From assembly GCF_013318015.2 (NCBI RefSeq), contig NZ_CP115842.1:186001-250000 (forward strand): DNA of 64,000 bases, read 5' to 3'. The position numbers were made by a program, and so were the translations under genes. Positions 16,566 to 25,044 of the stretch are shown in pieces. Numbering within the stretch: the stretch's first letter is position 1; every line of letters starts with the position of its first letter. The notes under the pieces are model-generated. The model ran no database searches and was not told the DNA's origin. It saw only the letters and a list, made by a program, of their open reading frames with translations. Source of the DNA: Agrobacterium tumefaciens (GTDB lineage: Bacteria; Pseudomonadota; Alphaproteobacteria; Rhizobiales; Rhizobiaceae).

Positions 16566-18350
16566 TCATCGTCCCACAGCATAGGCCTGCATCAGTCGCG
16601 GGGTTGCGGCGGCCCGCAGCAGGCCATCGGCATCCCGCTTTGCGGCAGTCAGGCGGCCCACCGACCACGCATCGGCAACGGTGACCTTGTGTCCGCGGCG
16701 GCGAAGCTCCTGCAGCGTGATATCACCCACGGTGCTTTCCACCATGATCTCGCCCGGCGAACTGGTGCGCGGATAAAACGAGCCCGGAAAATGCGAGGTA
16801 TGGAACAGCGGCATGTCGATGGCCGCCTGCAGGTTCTTGCCGTGATGTGCATAACGCAGGAAGAAGGGCAGCTGCCACTGATCCTGCTGATCGCCGCCCG
16901 GAGTACCGAACACCATGGAAGGGCGTCCCTGATGCAGCGCAAGCGAGGGTGTCAACGTGGTGCGCGGGCGTTTTCCAGGTGCAAGCGAGGTCGGCAGGCC
17001 TTCCTTCAACCAGAACATTTGGGCGCGGGAATTGAGCGCAAAGCCCAATCCCGGAACAATTGGCGATGATTGCAGCCAGCCGCCGGACGGCGTGGTTGAG
17101 ACCATGTTGCCCCAGCGGTCTATGACATCGATATGCACGGTATCGCCGCGTTTTTCGGTAAGATGCGACATGGTGGGCTCGTAGACGGTGCCCTTGCCGC
17201 TCATTTCGGCGAGCATGGCCATGGTGGCGTCCACCTGCTTCTCGTAACCCGGCACGATGCCGGGACGCAGATCGAGCGATGCCTCGCTGCCGATCAGTTT
17301 ACGACGCCCGGCATTGTAGCTTTCAGAGAGAAGATATTCCGTCGGAATCTGGCCGAAATCAGGATCGCCGTAATAGACCTCACGGTCGGCAAAGGCGAGC
17401 TTCATGGCCTCAACGATGGTGTGGATGAAATCGGGGCCGGACGGGTCCATGGCCGCAAGATCGAAGCCTTTCAACAGGGCGAGCGACTGCAACAAAACCG
17501 GTCCCTGCCCCCAGGCAGGCGTCTTTGCAATCGTCCAGTCATGATAATCAAGCGTCTGCGGAGCTTCGATGGTCGCGCTCCAGTCCGCCATATCCTGCGC
17601 CGTCAGCACGCCCTTGTGCTTGGTGCCGCTTGCATCCATGACTTCAGCGGTCTTGACGTAAGTGTCGATCGCTTCCGCTACGAAACCCCGATAGAAAGCG
17701 TCGCGTGCGGCCTCAATCTGGTTTTCGCGACCCGAACGCGCTTCGGATTCAGTGACGATCCGCTTGTAGGTTTCCGCAAGTACAGGATTCCTGAAAAGGG
17801 CGTGGGGCTCGGGTGCGGCACCACCCGGCAGCCAGGTCTCGTAGGATGTCGGCCATTCCTTCTCGAAGAATTCCGCCAGCCCCTTGATGGTGGCGGAAAC
17901 GCGCGGCAGGGTCGGATGTCCGTATTCGGCATAATAGATGGCTGGTTCCAGCACCTCGCGCACGCTCATCGTGCCATAGTCGCGCAGCATCAGCATCCAG
18001 CCATCGAAGGCTCCGGGAATGACGGTTGCAAGCAGACCATCGCCGGGGATCAGCTTAAGCCCCTCCGAGGTATAGTGCTCGATGGAGGCGCCACTCGGAG
18101 CAGGCCCCTGCGCGCAGATGACTTCGACCTTGTCCTTCTTCTTTGAATAAAAGACGGCAGGCATGTCGCCGCCGGGGCCACAGAGATGCGGTTCGACGAT
18201 CTGCAGCACGAAGCCGGTGGCAACCGCTGCGTCGAAGGCGTTACCTCCCTTTTCGAGGATTGCCATGCCCACGGCCGATGCGATCCAGTGCGTCGAGGTG
18301 ACGACGCCGAATGTGCCAAGGATCTCGGGGCGTGTGGTAAATTCGGTCAT
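16566..18350 (-). CDS. Gamma-glutamyltransferase family protein, cytoplasmic
   Basis: A 594-residue member of the gamma-glutamyltransferase (Ntn-hydrolase) family, which cleaves gamma-glutamyl bonds as in glutathione. The self-cleavage site and nucleophile are conserved: Thr404 in RGDTVHIDVIDRWGN. The glycine pair in TPSGGWLQSS follows, as in the oxyanion region. The N-terminal part has the family motif GGNAFDAAVA and the HLCGPGGD loop. Unlike Escherichia coli Ggt it has no signal peptide (it starts MTEFTTRPEI), so it should act in the cytoplasm. It lies inside an ABC importer operon between the permease and ATPase genes, which suggests that the importer brings in gamma-glutamyl compounds for it to hydrolyse. 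The substrate is not proven; related proteins act on other gamma-linked amides. Confidence 0.88.
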   Translation of the reverse strand: MTEFTTRPEILGTFGVVTSTHWIASAVGMAILEKGGNAFDAAVATGFVLQIVEPHLCGPGGDMPAVFYSKKKDKVEVICAQGPAPSGASIEHYTSEGLKLIPGDGLLATVIPGAFDGWMLMLRDYGTMSVREVLEPAIYYAEYGHPTLPRVSATIKGLAEFFEKEWPTSYETWLPGGAAPEPHALFRNPVLAETYKRIVTESEARSGRENQIEAARDAFYRGFVAEAIDTYVKTAEVMDASGTKHKGVLTAQDMADWSATIEAPQTLDYHDWTIAKTPAWGQGPVLLQSLALLKGFDLAAMDPSGPDFIHTIVEAMKLAFADREVYYGDPDFGQIPTEYLLSESYNAGRRKLIGSEASLDLRPGIVPGYEKQVDATMAMLAEMSGKGTVYEPTMSHLTEKRGDTVHIDVIDRWGNMVSTTPSGGWLQSSPIVPGLGFALNSRAQMFWLKEGLPTSLAPGKRPRTTLTPSLALHQGRPSMVFGTPGGDQQDQWQLPFFLRYAHHGKNLQAAIDMPLFHTSHFPGSFYPRTSSPGEIMVESTVGDITLQELRRRGHKVTVADAWSVGRLTAAKRDADGLLRAAATPRLMQAYAVGR

Positions 18351-18372
18351 TCAGTCAGTTCCTTATGAGAAA

Positions 18373-19245
18373 TCATGCTTCGCGCGGATCGAGCGCATCA
18401 CGCAGGCCATCGCCCAGGAGATTGAAGCCTATGACGACGAGGAAAATTGCAATGCCGGGCCACATCGTCATCCACGGCGCCTGGCTCAGAAAGTTCTTCG
18501 CGGTGTTCAGCATGGAACCCCACGACGGCGCCGGTGCCTGCTGGCCAAGGCCGAGGAAGGACAGGCTCGCTTCCGCAATGATGGCCGTCGCAACCGTCAA
18601 GGTCGCCTGCACGATGATGGGAGCAAAGACATTTGGCAGGATGTATCGTGTCATGATGTCGAAGTGGTTGAGGCCAATCGACCTTGCCCCCTCGACATAA
18701 TCTTCCATCTTGACCGCCAGCACCTGACCACGGGTCAACCGAACGAAAATCGGCATGGCGGAAAGCCCGATGGCGATCATCGCGTTGGTAAGGCTCGGGC
18801 CGAGGAAGGCCGCAAGGGCAATAGCCATGATGAGGAACGGCATAGCCAGCAGCGCTTCGGTGATGCGCGAGATGACCATATCCACCCAGCCACCGAAATA
18901 ACCGGCGATCAACCCGAAGGGCACGCCGATCACCACCGCGATCATGACGGAGACAACACCGGCCATCAGCGAGGCCCGCGCGCCATAAATCATGCGCGAA
19001 AGGATATCACGGCCAAGATCGTCGGTGCCGAGCCAGTGGGCGGCGGACGGCGCCTTGCGGATGGCCGACCAGCTGGTCGCAATAGGGTCAGCAATCGGCA
19101 GGATCGGTGCTGCAACGGCAAGTACCGTGAAGAAAAGCACGATAATCAGACCGGCCAGCGCCGATTTGTTGCGCTTCATTTTCTTCCAGGCGCGGCTTTC
19201 TTGCCGCGGCACCGGTACGGACAGGTTTTGATCGAGAGCGGTCAT
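18373..19245 (-). CDS. ABC transporter permease, DppC/GsiD type
   Basis: A 290-residue inner-membrane permease. The N-terminus is cytoplasmic and basic (WKKMKRNKSALAG), followed by helix 1, the periplasmic HWLGTDDLGRDILSRMIYGAR segment that marks the DppC group, and five more helices. The EAA loop is YVEGARSIGLNHF. Its start lies 11 bases after the stop of the DppB-type gene, and the gamma-glutamyltransferase gene follows after 22 bases. Forms the channel with the product of 19257-20204. Confidence 0.92.
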   Translation of the reverse strand: MTALDQNLSVPVPRQESRAWKKMKRNKSALAGLIIVLFFTVLAVAAPILPIADPIATSWSAIRKAPSAAHWLGTDDLGRDILSRMIYGARASLMAGVVSVMIAVVIGVPFGLIAGYFGGWVDMVISRITEALLAMPFLIMAIALAAFLGPSLTNAMIAIGLSAMPIFVRLTRGQVLAVKMEDYVEGARSIGLNHFDIMTRYILPNVFAPIIVQATLTVATAIIAEASLSFLGLGQQAPAPSWGSMLNTAKNFLSQAPWMTMWPGIAIFLVVIGFNLLGDGLRDALDPREA

Positions 19246-19256
19246 GATATCAGGCC

Positions 19257-20204
19257 TCAGATCGTCGCCCTGAGGCGAGGGTTAAGCAGGACATAGGCAA
19301 TGTCCGCCAGCAGGTTCATGAGGATGAAGCCGACCGCGGTGCAGAGCACGATGCCCTGGACGACGGCGTAATCGCGGGTGAAGACCGCATCGACGGTCAT
19401 CTTGCCGAAGCCGGGAATGGTGAATATCTGCTCCGTCAGAACCGCACCGGCCAGCAACTCACCGAAAAGCAGTGCCAACAGTGTGATGACGGGCAGAAGC
19501 GCGTTGCGAAAACTGTGCGACAGGATGATCTCGCGCGGCGAAAGCCCCTTGGCGCGGGCGGTGCGGATATAGTCTGAACTCAAAACCGCAACCATTGCCG
19601 AACGCGTGTGGCGCATCAACGTTGCCGCAAGCGCATTGCCGAGCACGAAGGCGGGCATGATCATCGTCTCGATGGAGCGAACGGGGTCGACGAATATCGA
19701 TTCATATCCGGATGCCGGCAGCCAGCCGAGCTTCACTGAAACCAGCAGGATCAGCATGATGCCGAGCCAAAAATTCGGGATCGACAGGCCGGAAAGCGCC
19801 ACGATATTGGCGGTGTAGTCGATCCATGTGTTTTTCTTGACGGCGGCCAGAATGCCGATCGGGATACCGATGACCATCGCAAAGAACATCGCCATCACAG
19901 CCAGCTGGATGGTGACCGGCAGCTTCTGGCCGATCAGTTCCAGCACCGGCTGGTTGGTCCTCAGCGAAATACCGAAATCGCCGGTCACCACGCCGCCCAG
20001 CCAGTTGATGTACTGGAGCGGTACCGGGTCGTTCAGGCGATACTTCTCCCGCAGGAATTCAATCGTCGCCGGATCACGCTCCTCACCCGCCATGGCGAGA
20101 ACCGGATCACCCGGCAACAGTTTCTGCAGCGAGAAGACGAAGATGGAGATGATCAAAAGCGTCGGGATCGCGACCAGCAGTCGCTTGCCGATATAGACAG
20201 GCAT
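19257..20204 (-). CDS. ABC transporter permease, DppB/GsiC type
   Basis: A 315-residue permease of the DppB branch (start MPVYIGKRLLVAIPTLLIIS, then the LLPGDPVLAMAGE loop). The frame is open 13 codons further upstream, but the ATG at 20204 follows a GGGGGC ribosome-binding-like sequence and gives the family-typical N-terminus. The EAA loop is YIRTARAKGLSPREI. It is separated from the binding-protein gene by 67 bases that hold a perfect stem-loop, and is closely followed by the partner permease gene. Confidence 0.92.
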   Translation of the reverse strand: MPVYIGKRLLVAIPTLLIISIFVFSLQKLLPGDPVLAMAGEERDPATIEFLREKYRLNDPVPLQYINWLGGVVTGDFGISLRTNQPVLELIGQKLPVTIQLAVMAMFFAMVIGIPIGILAAVKKNTWIDYTANIVALSGLSIPNFWLGIMLILLVSVKLGWLPASGYESIFVDPVRSIETMIMPAFVLGNALAATLMRHTRSAMVAVLSSDYIRTARAKGLSPREIILSHSFRNALLPVITLLALLFGELLAGAVLTEQIFTIPGFGKMTVDAVFTRDYAVVQGIVLCTAVGFILMNLLADIAYVLLNPRLRATI

Positions 20205-20236
20205 GGCATTGCCCCCGTTCGTGCACGTTCTGGAGG

Positions 20237-20258
20237 GCCGCACGGCAAGCCGTGCGGC
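20237..20258 (-). promoter_or_regulatory. Stem-loop between binding-protein and permease genes
   Basis: Perfect nine-bp arms GCCGCACGG/CCGTGCGGC with loop CAAG, 13 bases after the binding-protein stop. No T-run follows, so it is more likely an mRNA-stabilising or attenuating hairpin than a full terminator. Confidence 0.65.
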
Positions 20259-20271
20259 GGATTTGAAGCGC

Positions 20272-21780
20272 TTAGTCCTTGCTGACGCCGAGAAGGCGGA
20301 TCATGCCATCAGGCGAAGGCTCCCAGCCCTTGACCTTCTTGGAAATGGCATAGGCATAGGGCTGGTGGCCGAGATAGATGATCGGCATGTCGTCGTTTAG
20401 GATGACGCTTGCCGCATCGTATTTTTCCTTGCGGACCGCATCTTCAGTCGAGGCGCGTGCTTCGTTCAGCAGCTTGTCGACTTCAGGATTACAATATTTC
20501 ACATCGTTGATGCCGCCCTTGCAGGTGACGAACTGGTGAAGATTGCCATCGGGATCGATACGACCAGACCAGTCGGAACGGCTGAGCTGATAGTTGCCGG
20601 CGGTCTGTTCGGAAAGAAGCGTCGCAAATTCGGTGGCCTTCAGCGTCACGTTGAAGCCAGCCTCCGCCACCATGGACTGGATCACCTGCATCATCTGCGT
20701 CTGCGTGGTGTTGTTGGCGTGCTGAAGTTCGATATCGAGCTTCTCGTAGCCAGCCTCCTTCATCAATTGCTTGGCCTTGTCGATGTCGCGGGGCGGCACC
20801 GGCAGGTTCTGGTTGAACCATGGGCTTGTCGGCGGGAATGACTGATTGCCGGCCTTGGACGTACCCTCAAACACGATCTGGCCGATCGCTTCGCGGTCAA
20901 TCGCATAAGAGAAGGCCTGACGCAGGCGCTTGTCCTTGCCGAGCGGATTGTCAGCGCGCGCGCCGTTGTTGATGTTGACATACATGGCCATGTAGCCCGG
21001 ACCGATCACGTCCGCATAGGTCAATTTGGGGTCATTCTTGACGGATTCCGCATCGGACGCCGAGATACGTTCGGCAATGTCGAGATCGCCAGAGCGGAGG
21101 TTTGCAAGCTTCACAGTGGTATCGGGAATTGGCAGGTAGACGATCTTGTCGACCTTGATCTTGTCCTTGTCCCAATAATCCGCGAATTTTTCGAGGACGA
21201 TACGGTCCTGCTGGATGCGCTCGACGAATTTGAACGGTCCGGCGCAAACCGGCTTGGAGCCGAAATTCGCGCCCAGCTCCTTGGCGGCCTTCGGCGCGAC
21301 GATCATGCCCGCGCGATCTGAAAGCTGGGCAAGCAGCGTGACATCGGGCGTCTTCAGCGTGAACTTGACTTCCAGCGGCCCGGTGGCCTCAACCTTTTCA
21401 ACCGAGGACAACTCGCTCTTACGGCGGGATTCCGGAAGGGTCATGTTGCGCTCGATGGTGGCGACGACGGCGGCCGCATCCAGCGTCTCGCCGTCGTGGA
21501 ACTTCACGCCGTCGCGAATTTTCATCGTCAGCACCTTGCCACCCTCGGACCAGGCCCATTCGGTGGCAAGCTGGGGAACGATCTTCATGTCCTGCGAGAT
21601 ATCCACCAGCTTGTCGCACATGGAGGTGTAGACGATACGGCCGACGAAGGTGCGCGATTGCGCGGGATCAAGCACGTCCGCGTCATCGTTGAGGCCGATG
21701 CGCAATTCGGAAGCCATGGCTGGTGCGGTCAGAAACGCGCTTGCCAATAGCGCCGCAGTCAGTGTGTAGATTTTCTTCAT
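20272..21780 (-). CDS. Peptide/glutathione-type ABC transporter substrate-binding protein (family 5)
   Basis: A 502-residue periplasmic binding protein with a Sec signal peptide (MKKIYTLTAALLASAFLTAPAMA, cut near residue 22; mature start SELRIGLNDD). It has the family-5 landmarks: DADVLDPAQSRTFVGR, LTMKIRDGVKFHDGE and the CAGPFKFVER motif. The frame extends 13 codons upstream, but the ATG at 21780 has a clear ribosome binding site (AGAGGA, six bases away). It is the first structural gene of the importer, separated from the GntR gene by 78 bases. Linked gamma-glutamyltransferase suggests a gamma-glutamyl peptide ligand; this is inference. Confidence 0.92.
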   Translation of the reverse strand: MKKIYTLTAALLASAFLTAPAMASELRIGLNDDADVLDPAQSRTFVGRIVYTSMCDKLVDISQDMKIVPQLATEWAWSEGGKVLTMKIRDGVKFHDGETLDAAAVVATIERNMTLPESRRKSELSSVEKVEATGPLEVKFTLKTPDVTLLAQLSDRAGMIVAPKAAKELGANFGSKPVCAGPFKFVERIQQDRIVLEKFADYWDKDKIKVDKIVYLPIPDTTVKLANLRSGDLDIAERISASDAESVKNDPKLTYADVIGPGYMAMYVNINNGARADNPLGKDKRLRQAFSYAIDREAIGQIVFEGTSKAGNQSFPPTSPWFNQNLPVPPRDIDKAKQLMKEAGYEKLDIELQHANNTTQTQMMQVIQSMVAEAGFNVTLKATEFATLLSEQTAGNYQLSRSDWSGRIDPDGNLHQFVTCKGGINDVKYCNPEVDKLLNEARASTEDAVRKEKYDAASVILNDDMPIIYLGHQPYAYAISKKVKGWEPSPDGMIRLLGVSKD

Positions 21781-21858
21781 GTTCGATCCTCTGGTCTGGT
21801 TTTCTTTGACTTTTGTCATTGGCCAGCCCCGAAGGACCGGCGGGTTTTCGTCCGCGGC

Positions 21859-22671
21859 CTATGAGGCCGGAGTAAGCGGATTGTCGGCTTCGTTGATGCT
21901 CTTCGCCGCACGGTCTTCCGCAGCGCTCTCCTCCTGAAACCCGAGCGAAGTGGCGCGGATCAATCGTTCCTGATGCATGAGAAGGTGCTGGCGCATCGCC
22001 TCTCCGGCACGCGCCGGATCGCGATCGGCAATGGCATCGACGATGGCGACATGCTGTTCGAAAGACGCCTTGCCATTCGTGCCACTGCGCCGGGCGAGTT
22101 CGCGTATCGACTGCCAGGCATCGTCCTGGCGAATACGGTTCACGACATCGAAGATCGACAGGAACAGTTTGTTGCCAGCACTCTGGGCTATCTGGCGGTG
22201 GAGCGAGCCGTCCCACAATTCCTTGGCATCGGCATCCGTGCTTTCGCCGGTCTTCTTGACGAGCGCGCGCATGCGCTCTACCTCGGCGGGCTTGGCGCGC
22301 ATGGCTGCAAGCTGCGCCAGTTGCGGTTCGATGCGCAGGCGGACTTCCATGATTTCCATGATATCGGTGCTGGCGACCATTTCGGTAACCTGGGTGGACC
22401 AATCGTCCGGCTTTTCACCCACAAAGGTTCCGGCCCCCTGGCGACGCCAGATAAGACCCTCGGCCTCCAGAACCTCCAGAGCACGGCGGATTGACCGGCG
22501 GCCGACATTGAAGGTCTCGGCAAATGCCCGCTCCGTCGGCAGGCGGCCGTCATTCGCGAGAGTCTTCGTCTGAATATACTCGCGAAGCTTTGCCAGAGCG
22601 TAGTTTGAATTGTCGTTAGGGTTTGTCGCCAAGCCGCACCATTTGCGTGAACCAATCGAACATTGGTTCAT
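21859..22671 (-). CDS. GntR-family regulator (FadR/FCD type)
   Basis: A GntR regulator of the FadR branch: winged helix-turn-helix at about residues 24-90 (DGRLPTERAFAETFNVGRRS then RRALEVLEAEGLIWRRQGAG) and a C-terminal all-helical FCD ligand domain with the metal-binding pattern (MEVRLRIEPQL ... DGSLHRQIAQSAGN ... FEQHVAIVDAI ... MRQHLLMH). It most likely controls the importer/gamma-glutamyltransferase operon immediately downstream. The start is uncertain: ATG at 22671 is given, but there is no clear ribosome binding site; a TTG at 22632 would give the usual short N-terminus and place a palindrome in the leader; a TTG at 22731 is also open. Confidence 0.85.
   Translation of the reverse strand: MNQCSIGSRKWCGLATNPNDNSNYALAKLREYIQTKTLANDGRLPTERAFAETFNVGRRSIRRALEVLEAEGLIWRRQGAGTFVGEKPDDWSTQVTEMVASTDIMEIMEVRLRIEPQLAQLAAMRAKPAEVERMRALVKKTGESTDADAKELWDGSLHRQIAQSAGNKLFLSIFDVVNRIRQDDAWQSIRELARRSGTNGKASFEQHVAIVDAIADRDPARAGEAMRQHLLMHQERLIRATSLGFQEESAAEDRAAKSINEADNPLTPAS
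22650..22668. promoter_or_regulatory. Palindrome at the start of the GntR gene, candidate operator
   Basis: AACCAAT-CGAAC-ATTGGTT, perfect seven-bp arms. Another ATTTGGT follows at once. FadR-type regulators bind short palindromes near their own promoters, so this is a candidate autoregulatory site. Confidence 0.45.
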
Positions 22672-22862
22672 TTGGTGAGAAATTTCGGCAGACGTCAAGC
22701 CCAATTTTGAGCCTTGATCACAAGCGCTCAAAATATGGGCATACGCCGATTTTCAGGGACGGAAATGCATGCTTTCAGGGCAAGGAAGACAATGTCGGCG
22801 AGCAAATGAAATACGACCGAAATGCCACCGTTGTCCTGTACGCGTTTACGCCAGCATTGACA

Positions 22863-24020
22863 TCATTCGGAGCTTTTGAGTCCGTTCAAAATCTCGTAAG
22901 CCACGGCAACACGATCCTCATTGGGATAGTTTTTATTGGCCAGAATGACGATACCGAGTTTTTGCTCCGGTATGAACGCCACATAGGCGCCGAAACCGTT
23001 GGTGGAGCCGGTCTTGTTGATGAAGACATCGCCACGCGGTTTCATCGGCGGCGAAATTTCCGATACCGGCACCGTCTTGAGCAAGGCGCCGGAGTTCGTT
23101 TCGATCAGTGTTTTCAGCGCGGCTGGGTAGGCATATTGCTCCCAGATCATATCCTGCGTCATCGCGCCAACGCTGAAATATCCCGTATGAGTGTTGGCGA
23201 TCGCCTGCTGGAGTTTTCCGTCCAGCTTTTCCAGCCCCATATTCGCATTGACGAAACGGATCATGTCGGTTGCCGTCGATCTGACCCCGTAAGCCTCCGA
23301 TGAGAGGATGGCTGGCGTCATGCGGGCCGGTTCGCCGGTTCTCTTATAACCCTGCGCATAATCGACCATCTTTGCCTTGGGCACCATGGTGAAGGTGCTC
23401 TTCAATCCAAGCGCCGGAAACAGTACGTCCTGCATAGCGCTGTCATAGCTTTGGCCCATGGCCTTTGCGGTGACGTATCCGAGCATTCCGATGCTGGGAT
23501 TGGCGTAGGTTCTGTGCGTTCCCGCCTTGTATGCAGGCTTCCAGGCCTTGAGATAGGCCAAAAGCTGCGGCTCCGTCTTGACATTGTCCGGCACCTGCAA
23601 CGGAAAGCCGCCGGCGGTGTGGGTGCCAAGATGCATCAGCGTGACATCGCCAAACGGTTTGCCCTTCATGGAGGGAAGATAGTCTTCGACCTTGCCTGAT
23701 AGTGACAGTTTGCCCTGCGTCTCCGCATAGGTACTGAGCGTGACCGTGAATGTCTTGCTGATGGAACCCAGCTCGAAAAGCGTCTGCGGGGTAACCGGCT
23801 GGCCCGTAGTTTTGGACATGAGACCGTAGGTGAAGACGTGATTTTCGCCATCGACACTGATGCCAACGGCCAGACCCGGAATACCGTTCTTCTCCATCAC
23901 CGGCTTGATCGCTGCATCCGTTATCGCTTTCAGCCTGGCATCATCAGCGGCAAAAGTCTGCGTGAACAGGCTCGTCGAGATCAATGTGGCCAACGCAATA
24001 TGTCTGCGATTAAGTTTCAT
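22863..24020 (-). CDS. ampC: Class C beta-lactamase AmpC
   Basis: A 385-residue periplasmic serine beta-lactamase with a Sec signal peptide (cut near TFA-ADD, residue 24). The class C catalytic motifs are all present: S86-I-S-K89, Y172-A-N174 and K336-T-G338. It hydrolyses penicillins and cephalosporins. The frame is open far upstream, but the ATG at 24020 has the signal peptide and a GGAG ribosome binding site. It is divergent from the LysR gene ampR with 133 bases between, the classical arrangement for inducible AmpC, in which AmpR senses cell-wall fragments. The same pair is known from Agrobacterium. Confidence 0.95.
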   Translation of the reverse strand: MKLNRRHIALATLISTSLFTQTFAADDARLKAITDAAIKPVMEKNGIPGLAVGISVDGENHVFTYGLMSKTTGQPVTPQTLFELGSISKTFTVTLSTYAETQGKLSLSGKVEDYLPSMKGKPFGDVTLMHLGTHTAGGFPLQVPDNVKTEPQLLAYLKAWKPAYKAGTHRTYANPSIGMLGYVTAKAMGQSYDSAMQDVLFPALGLKSTFTMVPKAKMVDYAQGYKRTGEPARMTPAILSSEAYGVRSTATDMIRFVNANMGLEKLDGKLQQAIANTHTGYFSVGAMTQDMIWEQYAYPAALKTLIETNSGALLKTVPVSEISPPMKPRGDVFINKTGSTNGFGAYVAFIPEQKLGIVILANKNYPNEDRVAVAYEILNGLKSSE

Positions 24021-24153
24021 CTTTCGTGTTCTCCAAAACCTCAAGTGGATTTTCGGCGCCTGCGCCGTCCCCAGCGAAAGACGTTTAACCGCCCTACATT
24101 GCACGAACAAATCATGATATCTCGGACGAGGCATAACAAAATCTAGGTCTTGA
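24021..24153. promoter_or_regulatory. Divergent ampC-ampR control region
   Basis: 133 bases between the two divergent starts, AT-rich near ampR, containing the small palindrome ATCATGAT (24111-24118). By analogy with other ampR-ampC pairs it should hold an AmpR site of the LysR T-N11-A kind overlapping both promoters; I could not fix its exact place. Confidence 0.6.
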
Positions 24154-25044
24154 ATGGTTCGGCAATTTCTTCCACTGAACGGCTTGAGGGCATTTGAGGC
24201 ATCAGCGCGGCACCTCAGTTTCACCCGCGCGGCCATAGAACTCTGCGTGACGCAGGCGGCTGTGAGCCAACAGGTGAAGGGCCTCGAAAAACGACTGGGG
24301 GTTTCCCTTTTTCAACGGCTTCCAAGAGGCCTGAAAATCACCGCGGAAGGCGAAGCCCTGCTACCGACGGTCACCAGCTCTTTCGATCAGATGGCGATCA
24401 CGCTCGACAGGATCGAAGCCGGTCAGGTGCGCGAACTGCTGTTTCTGGGCGTCGTGGGAACCTTTGCCGTGGGCTGGCTGCTGCCGCGGCTGAGGGAATT
24501 TCAAAAGCGGCACCCGTTCATCGACGTGCGCGTTTCCACCAACAACAACCGCGTGGACATGGCCGCCGAAGGCCTGGATTTCGCCATTCGATTCGGTCAG
24601 GGCTCCTGGCATGGCACGGATGCATTCCGGCTTTTCGAGGCGCCCCTTTCGCCTCTCTGTACGCCGAAACTGGCGGAGACACTGAAATCCCCCGCTGATC
24701 TCGCGGACGCCACGCTGTTGCGCAGCTACAGGTCTGACGAATGGGCCACGTGGTTTGCAGCGGCTGGCGTAACACCGGTGGCGCAGGTGAATGCCGGCAT
24801 CGTTTTCGATACCTCGCTCGGCATGATGGAGGCCGCATTGCAAGGGCTCGGCGTGGCGCTCGCCCCGCCATCGATGTTCTCGCGGCATCTGGCATCCGGG
24901 ACTATCGTCCAGCCCTTCCCCGTCACCATATCGCTCGGCAGCTACTGGCTGACGAGGCTGCAATCAAAGACGCCGACACCAGCCATGCAGGCCTTCTCGG
25001 ACTGGATGTTTACCAATATCGGTCCTGCGCAAGACGGCCTATGA
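24154..25044 (+). CDS. ampR: LysR-family regulator of the beta-lactamase, AmpR
   Basis: A 296-residue LysR regulator whose N-terminus is almost the textbook AmpR sequence: LPLNGLRAFEASARHLSFTR, then AAIELCVTQAAVSQQVKGLE in the helix-turn-helix. The effector domain (about residues 90-290) carries the AmpR-like segment GTFAVGWLLPRL. It would repress ampC and become an activator when bound to anhydromuropeptides. Its stop codon overlaps the 3' end of the convergent chromate transporter gene by six bases. Confidence 0.93.
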   Translation: MVRQFLPLNGLRAFEASARHLSFTRAAIELCVTQAAVSQQVKGLEKRLGVSLFQRLPRGLKITAEGEALLPTVTSSFDQMAITLDRIEAGQVRELLFLGVVGTFAVGWLLPRLREFQKRHPFIDVRVSTNNNRVDMAAEGLDFAIRFGQGSWHGTDAFRLFEAPLSPLCTPKLAETLKSPADLADATLLRSYRSDEWATWFAAAGVTPVAQVNAGIVFDTSLGMMEAALQGLGVALAPPSMFSRHLASGTIVQPFPVTISLGSYWLTRLQSKTPTPAMQAFSDWMFTNIGPAQDGL

